Source: Parasitella parasitica (Eukaryota; Mucoromycota; Mucoromycetes; Mucorales; Mucoraceae). From it: DNA of 64,000 nt. The DNA lies in contig MU619285.1 of NCBI GenBank assembly GCA_025201805.1, forward strand, positions 75,751 to 139,750. The letters are read 5' to 3'. Of this stretch, positions 54,966-64,000 are shown one piece after another. How positions within the stretch are numbered: position 1 is the first letter of the stretch; every line of letters begins with the position of its first letter. Both the position numbers and the translations under genes were made by a program. Under the pieces are notes generated by a model. The model was not told where the DNA came from and made no database searches. It saw only the letters and a program-made list of their open reading frames with translations.

Positions 54966-57900
54966 ATGGATGATATCAAAAAACTTTTGGATAAAACAGA
55001 TCTTTTATCGCTAAAAGATACAAGGTTAACTATCATATCTTTATATGGCGTATCAGAAGCCAGGAAGCCATCAAACACTGTAGCTTTAGCAAACACGATA
55101 GTAGGAGCAAATGTTTTCACTTGTAGAAATGAAGTAAGCCTTTACGTATTTGATCGATACGAAAAAACAGACAGCTAATTCAGTCTTGTAGCCTGCTAGA
55201 AAGCCTGCGATTGAGGTTTGAACATTTTTTATTGATGATTACACTTTAAAAACTAATAATCAGTGCACAATAGCTGACAGAAGGAATTCAATATTATTTG
55301 GATAAAAACTCAAAGACGATATACTTGTTTGCTGACTCCAACATGAATGCAGCAAGTCTGTCTGCAGAGAAGCCATTTTCAGCTAGTATGATGGACCATC
55401 AATCAGCAACGACCAAAGCGCTACTTTTCATGCTGATTGTATCTCATCTCGTCATCGTAAGAACTCAAGCCAGACCAATATGCATCGACTAAACAAAAAA
55501 TTATCCACATAATAGCCCATTCTACCGCCTTCATTCCTGCCCGCCGATTTTCTATCAACCTTGGTCGCACTAGCACAGATAAAATCCAATATGCACACTC
55601 ATTTAGCACAATATCAGTCGTCATGCTGGAAGCATTGGGACGTTGCAGTGCCCAATGCATTGTTCGAAAAGAAAGACAACGAAAGGATGAACCCGGCACT
55701 TTTGGGCTGGTGGGGGCCAGCAAAAGGCGTCCCTATACTTGTGTTTGTGATTGCCAATGTCAGCTTTTCAGAGATCGTCCCTGCCACCATCAAGAAAATG
55801 CAAGATTCACTCCAGATCAAGCTAAAGACCATATTCAGGGCGCTACATTTGATGCCATTAAAAGCCGAAGGAAACTCATCGCATCCACCTGTAGAAGTTC
55901 GATCACTGTTTGTATTACCCTCGAGTGCTCAACCTGTCATTCATATCGTCCCATCGCCGATCACCAAGGATTTGGTCACAGATTTTTCCTTTGATGAACC
56001 CGTCTCTTTATCGTCTTATATGATGTTTAAAGAACCGTCTTCAGCAAACCTGCATCTCGACTATAGCGGCAGACTGTTGAAAAACTATGTCAATATTTGG
56101 ACAAAGTCGGCAATTGGAAGACATCCTTTACATAACAACTTTAATAGTCGAAAATCAGACACTCCAAAAGTTGTTCCGTTGCCTACAGGCATACAATTTA
56201 TCTCTGCTGTGGTACCTCTAATGTCTTTCATCTTTAACCAGCCCATTACTGAAGATGGAGTCGAGTTCAAAAAAGTGATATCAGCACAGTTCCCTAGCAC
56301 AAAAGGCATGATTCAACAGATAGAGGTGATTCTGAGGAAAAAGATCAGAGACAACATCGAGATCGAACGAGTGTTTTCAAAAAGGTGAGACTAGTGCATT
56401 AGTACTCTACGGTATTTTATTGTTTTATAACCTGGTTGCTATGATAGCCACTCTATGGATGTGATGCAGAAATGCCACGAAGCATACATGCAGGATTCGC
56501 CGCCGTTTTACACAGAACAATACCATAGTTGGAAGGTAACAACCGAAACACTAACGATAAGCCCTGCTAAATGCTGATACTAGAAAAACAATGTCATGAG
56601 AATGTATCGCTCTCTTGCACAAGGTCCCTGCATGGAAGAATACGCCATAAAATTAGAGCGTGAATGCGACAATGTTTGGAAAGGTGGTAGGCAAAGCTGC
56701 GAGCACATTAGCCTAACGGGTAAAGCATGTCGGTTGAAGATGGGTCATGAGAAAGAGGTCATTTCACCCAAGCAATTGCGCGACGAAAGAGCTGTGATTG
56801 TAAATCCAGTCAAACACAACAGTGGGTACAACTTTTTCCATGCGTGCGATTGCGGGAGGACGCAAGGTGTTCGCGAGGACCCGTTCGACATTCAAGAAGC
56901 AAATATCAAGTTTTACAACAAGTTTAGCTGCTGTCTGAGCGCAGGAAGAGTTGCTTTGGATATAAAAAAGTCGACTTTTGGAGAAGATCAAGATTTGGTT
57001 TTAAACTCTGACGAGATACCAGCCCATGATGCTGCTTTGCTCTGCCTTGGACCAGCAAATCTGTATAAAAACAATGTAGGATTGGACAAGGCAGAAGGTT
57101 TTATGAGCAATACCAACTTCCTCATACCTTGGTCCATCACAACAACGAACGAGCTAAAATCAAGACAACAAGAAGCAGCAAACGAAGCAGCAACTACAGC
57201 AATGAATGATTCAGCTTCTTCGTCACCATCTAACAACAATAATTTAACAGTTACGCGTGAGTCAGAATGGCCTGTATTGGGTAAAGCAGCTAGTGTGCAA
57301 AAGACAAACACGCAGTTTATTGCCCCTGTCGTAGCATCTCTGGAAGCATTTCCTGCATTGGGATCAAATCCACCGCCTGCAGCCGTTTCTACTAGTATCA
57401 TGACAGTGTCAACAGCAGCAGCGGCAGCACCTGCCCGACAATTATTTGACGCCAGACGTAAGAGACATCATCGTTCGCGTGATAGAATTCAGGGCTTGAT
57501 CCGTGGTTACGTGGGCGCCGAATATGAATGTCCTCACGGGCATAGATTTCTTAGCTGCGGAGAAGGGCGTGTCTGTAAACTGGGTCATGCAGGACATCCA
57601 AAGGATCACGGCAACTATTTTGTGCATCAAGATCTGCCTGTCTATGTGATATGCCCTTGCACATATGCTAATAGTGCTAATGGCAGTGCAAATACGAGCA
57701 GCGCAAATGGCAGCGTTAGTGCTTCTAATGGCACTCACAGCAAGGAAGTCATTGCTCAATTACAACGTCTATACATTGTCACCCCCGAAGAAGCCATCAC
57801 CATATCGATTGAACCGAGAATTAAGGTATATGCAAATTTATCTGTGGGCTTGCTTGTAATCTGACGAATCTGCTGTTGCTAGATCAATATTCCAGGAACT

Positions 57901-58119
57901 GACGAAAATGTCGTTTTGAATCTTGACATGGAGAGTTGCTTATCATTTGGTCCTGGTGGTCTCTATGTGCTTCGGCTGCCGTTTATATACACCAACAGTA
58001 GCGGGTCGCCGATTCCTGTTGAGACAGATGTGCAAAAGCGATTGAAAGGCACCACCTTACTGAAGGATTGCATCAAATTCCATTACAAGGAAACGGACAG
58101 TTGGATTTTGCCAGCGTAA
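54966..58119 (+). CDS. SMG8: Nonsense-mediated decay factor SMG8
   Basis: SMG8 with SMG9 regulates the kinase SMG1, which phosphorylates UPF1 in NMD. Exons 54966-55133, 55192-55215, 55274-55456, 55516-56384, 56448-56535, 56584-57825 and 57883-58119 join in phase to 936 residues (human 991). The N-terminal G-like domain has TIISLYGVSEARKPSNTVAL; then QYQSSCWKHWDVAVPNALF. The SMG8 signature is RMYRSLAQGPCMEEYAIKLE, CEHISLTGKACRLKMGHE, FHACDCGRTQGVREDPFDIQ and GLIRGYVGAEYECPHGHRFL with Cys-rich zinc-like motifs. The protein ends CIKFHYKETDSWILPA. A low-complexity insertion (Ala/Ser/Asn) sits near residues 640-720. The 24-nt second exon is supported by phase only. Confidence 0.9.
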
Positions 58120-58317
58120 AAAAAAACAAATTGAAAGCATTATTACGCCTTTATTTGTGTACAAGGGAAAGAGTCGTAGAGCCTATGGGTAGACTGTCAG
58201 AAAAAGCTTTGTATGGCCATCATGCGTAATGACGGTTCGCGGAGTATTAGTTGTTCATTCGCAAAAATGTTTCCCTTTTCTTTTTCTTTCATAAAGCTAT
58301 CTTCTTTTAATACACAT

Positions 58318-59490
58318 ATGCAGACTAATATCCATATCGATCGAATAGTTGAGATATTGGGAGATCCCGCAGCCACTGAGCCAACAAGCGAGTGTATTCC
58401 AATGGACGATAAATCCATGCTCATGATTAGCATTTTCTTGTGTGTTGGTCTTGTTGTATCTTACCTCCCTCAGGTAAGCAATCCTCAAAGTGAGGCTGCC
58501 AAAATACTCGTTTAACCGTTATGAGATAGCACTACAGGATTATTGCCAACAAGACAAGCGAAGGATTCAGTGCCTGGTTTCTGTTGCTGGGAGTTGTTTC
58601 GTCGACTTCAAGTTTTTTGAACATCATCCTGTTACAATGGAACTCGATTGTTTGCTGTAGATCACTGGTAAGCGAGGATGTACATTTGCAAACTCAGGGC
58701 TTCAACAAGTTTTAACGACTTGCAGTCTACAGGAGCTTGCATTGAAGGGCTAATGGGAGTTGTCCAGATTGGCCTGCAATGGGCAATGTTCAGTTTGGTG
58801 TAAGTTTCGTCGTATCAAATTCATGCAGCTTTTCTTCCATTGCTTATCCATGTTTTTGTCAGGTTCGTATTATTTCTGCTTTATTTTCCTGAAAACAAGA
58901 AACGTGAAATCCACCCTCCTACATCGCTACATTTGGATCTACCCAACAAGCTGCAAACTCCTCTTTCGGCAGAATGGAAGGTTTCCTTGCTAGTTGCTGC
59001 TACTTGTATAGGACATCTTGCCATCTCCTTTTTTATCTCCATTTTATTATTGATTATCGTGGGCGGCCCCGAGCATTGGCAAACAAATTACTGGGCTGCC
59101 TTTTTAGGTGTGCTAAGTATGATACTAGCCTCACTGCAATATCTGCCACAAATCTACAAGACTTGGAAGACCAAGGTAGGTACAGTCTGCAACACTTTGA
59201 ATCGTATGTTAAGCACGCAGTAGATGGTGGGTGCCCTGAGTATACCGATGATGATGTTACAAACCCCAGGAACCGTGTTGTTTGTCTACTCGCTGGTTGT
59301 CCGTCCTGGTACAAACTGGACAGCATGGCTTACATATATGGTCACAGGTATTTTGCAAGGAACATTGCTTATTATGTGCATAATATGGCACTTTAGAAAC
59401 AAAAGATTGGGTATTCGTGATATCGACACTACGGTTGTCAATCAAAATGACAACGAGGAGCCAAGTGAAAACACTCGTTTATTGAATTAG
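58318..59490 (+). CDS. PQ-loop repeat membrane protein
   Basis: Seven-helix transporter of the PQ-loop (MtN3-like) family; relatives move basic amino acids or cystine across the vacuole/lysosome membrane. Exons 58318-58473, 58530-58667, 58726-58799, 58863-59175 and 59224-59490 join in phase to 315 residues. The first PQ motif (VVSYLPQHYRIIANKTSEGF) and the second (LQYLPQIYKTWKTK ... GALSIPMM) are at the expected places, each split by an intron. The tail has ENTRLLN, an acidic dileucine-type sorting signal fitting the vacuole. The ATG at 58318 is chosen; in-frame ATGs at 58213 and 58267 would lengthen it. It starts about 200 bases after the SMG8 stop codon. Confidence 0.85.
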
Positions 59491-62400
59491 CTTTTAATTG
59501 ATAAACACTTTATACAAACACTCTCCAGCAAATAAAGATTGGCCTGAACACCAAACGTAATACATGTCTTTTATGAGAATTTTCGACTGTTTTCTTAGGA
59601 CAATGTCACCATCGCTAACTTGAGCATATTATAGGATTCTGATTCCAGGATATCTTTATCATTAACACTGATTAATGTTTCGTGCAGCTATTTATGATTA
59701 GCTCCCTTGAAACTATATCAAGAGTAAATTAGCGCAAATAATAACAACTACAGGATAGCTTAGAGTTCACAAGGGTTTTAGATGATAAGAATGCATCTTA
59801 ACCTCTCCTTGACAGTTTCTGAGCCTAGAAAGGCCATAATATCCGCCGTAAAATGTAGATTTTGATTCGATTTCAGCCTGATCATTTCATCTAGAACTTG
59901 CTCTCTTTATTGTCGCATAACAATGAATCCAGGCACAGTTTTATATGCTAAATCTTATTTTACTATAAAACTGCTTGTATTTCGCCAAAGCAAATTTGAA
60001 TCTGGCAAATACTGAATAATAATAAGCGAAATAAATAATTTGCTTATTGTCACGGTTGGAACGCCACCATCGCATAACTATTGAAAGGGATTTAGAGACA
60101 ATGTGTTGAGAAAGACAGGGTATCCAGAGGAGCAAACCTCCCTCATAAAGATAAAAGCTTTGATGGAGTATTTAATTATTTGGGTTTTAAAGAAAATGCC
60201 AAAATACAAGCTGTTAGCAATAAGTATTGTAAGTGAATGCACAAGCAAACTGGAGGAGATTTCTCTTTTCCCAAAGTTGCTAGCCACCACCAAATATCAC
60301 ACATTATTATTACAGAATACATAATAGAAAGGTGTACAGAAAAGGCAGCCTGTCAATATTTTTATAAGTACTGAATAGAACGAATAATAGCAGAAAAGGT
60401 GGTTTATCATGACAAAAAACAAATAGGTATGCTGAAGAGTAAGCAATTTTTTTTTTTTTCATTGCTTAATACTTCAGTCAAAAATAACTTCATTTAGATA
60501 GGCTTTAATGAGTATGCGTCGCCCAGTGGAAATAAAATAAGTATCAGATAGCTCTGATCATCGCAGTATCAACAAGTATATAATATGACACTGTTTCTTC
60601 TTTTTGCGTAGCTTGAGACGTGTATGTGAATCCTATTTATGAAACCGAATGATGTTTGCAGTCAACCATCTATTTCTCGACCATGTAGTGGGAATAAAGT
60701 CTAAAACAGATGAGCCTGATAATATGACAAGAGTGTCTGATCTTATGTAGACGGTGTCTTCAGGTAGAAGTTGAGAACCAGAAACTACCGTTTATTTACA
60801 TCGCTTTAGCAAAGTTAAGGTTAAAGACTACATAATCAGAAGAATAATCATCTTCCACACCGGTCGCCATCATCAAACGTTGTTTAGTGAACAAGTCCAC
60901 TGAAAACTTTAACTGTCTCAATCTTTGTAACAAAGATATTTTGGGTATATTATAATAAAGTAGAATCCATTTTTGATACAAGATGTTTGTGAAGGATGCA
61001 TTGATGTTACGAGCGGACCAGGGAACAATGTTTGATTTTAACAGCTAAGCATTAAAGCAGCTTAAACTTTTGAGCGTGACACAAACATGAACTGCAAAGA
61101 AGCTAGCACTTACGGAATAAATCAGTGTATCTGTTGACGGATAAATGTTAAAAATTGTTCAGTCTCTTGAGAAACAGATGCTATAAACTTTATTTGCTTT
61201 TTTGGATGAATGATGAAGAAGAGTATACTTCTCCAGTTATTTAATCGAATTTGAAATTTTGTGGCAACTCATGTAGATTAGTTTATCCCAAATATCTTGT
61301 ATCGCTTCATTCCTTTTGTTAAAAATCTTCGTTTTCTCGATCCACTGTCACTAATTGCTGTAAACCGTATTGGGAACTTCTAGTTCTTACAATCTTGTCT
61401 GCAACATATATGAGGACTCTGCTTAGCTGATATGATATCATAGTTTAAATTCGTAAAATCAGAAACTATCTGCTCGGTAAACAGCGTGCGGTTTTATGTA
61501 TGCTAATTAAGAGATTGTGACCAATGAAATGAAAAACACCCTTTTTTTTTTTAGTTGAAATCAAAAGAAGAATTAGCCAAAAGATTTATACATATTTGGT
61601 TTTTTTTCTGGTCATTATATGGTATATTAAGCCAAACAGTATGATTTGAGAAGCCAACACATACCGAAAAATCAAAAAGTTACCAAGCTGGGGGGAAAGC
61701 CGGACATTTATATAACGATCACATATGTTCATAATTTAGAAACAAGGTAACTTGACAGCTCGCACGTAAAAGCGGTACATAGCACACTGGACAAATCTTC
61801 TTACTAATCTATTCTACGATATAAGCTGAATAGTGCGTAGAAACAAAAGAATTTTGTGCACACGATATAGTTAGGTACAATACTCGGGTTCCAAAATTTG
61901 TCAAATCAAATCCACTGGAAATCATATGTATGTACCTTGATTTTTCGTTGTGTGTTTCCACACAACGTCATTTTCTACCATGTACATAATACAGTTGTAC
62001 AGATAGAAACGATGGATGTATAAAATTACTTTCATCGCCAGTCTACGTCAAAGTGAAGAAAAGAAGGCAAGTTTCAACTGCAATTTTTGGGTGAAAGACA
62101 AAAGTCTGGAGGCAGATGGATCGTTGAGTTTAATTGCTGAAATTAGTTAAGATCTAGCTTCATTTCTACAACGGTGGTATTACTGGATTTATATTTATAC
62201 AGAACACCACAATATAGAATATGATAAGAATGCTTTTTTAAAGGTTACAAATGACGTATAGTACATATTATTGTACACATGTACCCATAAATTCTGTACG
62301 GTGGATGCAGAAGGGCAGCATAAAGCTCAGCCAAACCTTGTTAGCCGCCAACAGCCGCTTCGACCCTGGATACATGAACAATCGATCTTTCATGCAGAAA

Positions 62401-62799
62401 TGAGGAGGTGTGTGCGTTAGAAAAATATGATTAGGTACCTATATTTTATCAAACTAATTATTCTACGGTCCATCAGACTTTCAAGCATTAAAAAACGCCC
62501 AAAATTGTTTGGAAACACAGAAACAAGGATAATCTATCTCGTTTTTATTTACTCTATGAAAATCGACAAAAAAAAGAACCTAACCAATTTATTGTAATGC
62601 TTTTTAGAAGGTGATACAATATTCCATAAACGAAAAGGGGTTGTGTGAATTTGGTACCTTGCTGCTCATGTCAATCTTTGCAGTGTTAATTGATCCAGGA
62701 ATACTTGTATATAAAGCAGCCCATTTTTCCACTTGGCTTTTTTTTTCTTTTCCTTATATCCAAGATACAATGAGAATATTATACAGTAGCCATTCTAAA
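59491..62799. other. long intergenic region, AT-rich
   Basis: About 3.3 kb with no supported gene on either strand. Frames are under 75 codons and lack domains. It ends in the promoter of the P5-type ATPase gene. Confidence 0.45.
62708..62716 (+). promoter_or_regulatory. TATA box of ATPase gene
   Basis: TATATAAAG lies 62 bases before the ATG at 62770 and 92 before the ATG at 62800. Confidence 0.5.
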
Positions 62800-64000
62800 A
62801 TGGCTATCAAATCAACAAGCGTACGGCTGTTGATCTTTTGTTTCATAAAAAATATACTGGCATCGCCTGTATTTCACACTGGTAAGGATTATTTCTGGCT
62901 GCTTTTACATGCGGAGGTTGACAAAATAAGCGTTTGTTTTGCAGTTAATGACTTTGATGCGAATGGCAATCAATGTAAATTACCAACCTATAATGCTTAC
63001 CCCTGTCCCCAGCTCTGTGTCCGTGACATTTCCCTGTGCCCACCAAATAATAGACCTCCAACCTGTCCTGAAGGAACAATATATTGTGTCAACGGTGAAT
63101 GTCGTCAAAACTGCGACCCTTCACTTGTTTCTGCCTGCGCGTGTCCTGGCGCCCCTGCTTTGGTTGGCAATGTTTACTCGTGCGGCAAGAACAACCTACG
63201 CACAAATATTGAAAACTTTGACGCAACAAAAAAAGTGAACCAAAGTGCTATTGCATGTGCTCAAGCTGCCAATCTCGATAGTATACCTGTCTGGTCGCCT
63301 AATCCTGAATCGGCCATGTGGAGAGAATGTCCTGCTCCTGACTATGGTCAATTGACATTCACTGAACCTGTTTATATCGCATTGTATGCCTTTTATGGAT
63401 CTTGCTTGCTAACTTTGGTAGCTTGGATTTTATACAAAAAATCCAAAGAAAAGGTGAATATAAAACATATGTACCATATGCTCTGTATATTGATTTATAA
63501 TTGTATCTAAATAGCTGACCAAGGCCACTTTTAACAAAGTTAAAGAGCTTCGCTCCGAAGAGTATCATGACAAAGAAAAGAGTAACATAACCAAAACTGA
63601 GACGGGGGGCTCCAGCAATAATTCCTCAGACGATGGTCTTTCTTCGTTTGAGGAAGGGGACGATATGGTGATTCACGCTTACAAGCGAGATTGGTTCGGT
63701 AACTTTATTATGGTTGTTTTCTTGCTTCAAACTGTTGGTCAGGTGGCCTACATGATTATGATGGTAGAAGACTACTATACCGTCTATATGAAGTTTCGTG
63801 GATTTGGTGAGATTCAAGCTAGTACCTTTATGGGTATGTGGTACATCTTCTTCTTTTGGTTTGCTGGCTTGACCATCTTCCGGTTCAGACTGCCCAATTT
63901 TTTCAGAGTTCGTTGCTCGTATAGTCAGGGCCAGTATGTTCAAATCGAGCGCAAGGAACCTGCGCTCATTTTCCTCGAAGATCAGTCCGACAAGCTCATG
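62800..64000 (+). CDS. probable P5-type cation ATPase, N-terminal part (partial)
   Basis: The gene runs off the window. Exons 62800-62881, 62945-63453 and 63515 onward are in phase, giving 359 residues so far. A signal-like start (MAIKSTSVRLLIFCFIKNIL) is followed by an ectodomain with about 13 cysteines (NAYPCPQLCVRDISLCPP; CVNGECRQNCDP; SACACPGAP), then a membrane segment (YIALYAFYGSCLLTLVAWIL). A charged loop and more membrane helices (FGNFIMVVFLLQTVGQVAYM; WYIFFFWFAGLTIF) lead to RVRCSYSQGQYVQIERKEPA, a pattern I associate with the region before the actuator domain of P5B ATPases (ATP13A/Ypk9-like). The phosphorylation motif DKTGT would lie outside the window, so the class is an inference. 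An in-frame ATG at 62770 is an alternative start. Confidence 0.55.

Overview
The window is nuclear DNA from a fungus. Genes are dense, split by short introns (about 50-110 nt) with GTA/GTG donors and TAG/CAG acceptors, and separated by AT-rich spacers. A SZT2 homologue, a Twinkle-type mitochondrial helicase, SMG8, COPS9 and DLT1 occurring together, plus the low GC, long homopolymers and IS630/Tc1-type transposons, fit an early-diverging filamentous fungus (Mucoromycota, probably Mucorales) rather than a yeast. The organism is inferred from gene content only. All exon models below were assembled by hand from splice signals, and for the main genes the reading phase closes exactly from start to stop.

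Layout. 1-4.4 kb: gene-poor, AT-rich, with old repeats (an LTR-like segment and a member of a dispersed repeat). 4.4-12 kb: RFC1 (clamp loader large subunit, +), nucleoside diphosphate kinase (-) and a YMC1-like mitochondrial carrier (+). 12.4-24.5 kb: one giant gene encoding a SZT2 homologue of about 3,878 residues, interrupted by polyglutamine tracts and ending at a small assembly gap. 24.9-31.6 kb: a PPR protein (+), Twinkle (-) and RPC82, the third-largest RNA polymerase III subunit (-). 31.7-38.3 kb: an accessory island with a decayed transposase copy, a complete Tc1/mariner-like element with terminal inverted repeats, a G-rich minisatellite, a hypothetical gene and two decayed host-type genes, one of them a LARGE-like glycosyltransferase. 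38.4-40.7 kb: a K/R/S-rich nuclear-type protein (-) and DLT1 (+). 40.7-44.5 kb: no recognised gene, but a foldback element with two near-identical 387-bp inverted arms. 44.6-59.5 kb: dense again, with a JmjC protein (+), a GYP5/EVI5-type Rab GAP (-), a COPS9-like protein (+), a bacterial-type glycyl-tRNA synthetase (-), a SOM1-like protein (+), an Ala/Pro-rich GPI-anchored wall protein (+), SMG8 (+) and a PQ-loop transporter (+). 59.5-62.8 kb: no supported gene. 62.8-64 kb: the 5' part of a probable P5-type ATPase with a cysteine-rich ectodomain, cut by the window edge.

The genes do not form one pathway. Themes that recur are mitochondrial maintenance (Twinkle, PPR protein, carrier, SOM1-like, perhaps GlyRS), core nucleic-acid machinery (RFC1, RPC82, SMG8) and nutrient or membrane signalling (SZT2, Rab GAP, PQ-loop, DLT1, ATPase). 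The most notable items are the fungal SZT2, the bacterial-type GlyRS, the Twinkle with an intact zinc-ribbon module, the cysteine-rich head on the ATPase, and the foldback element whose arms share a repeat block with its own centre and with a copy 40 kb away.
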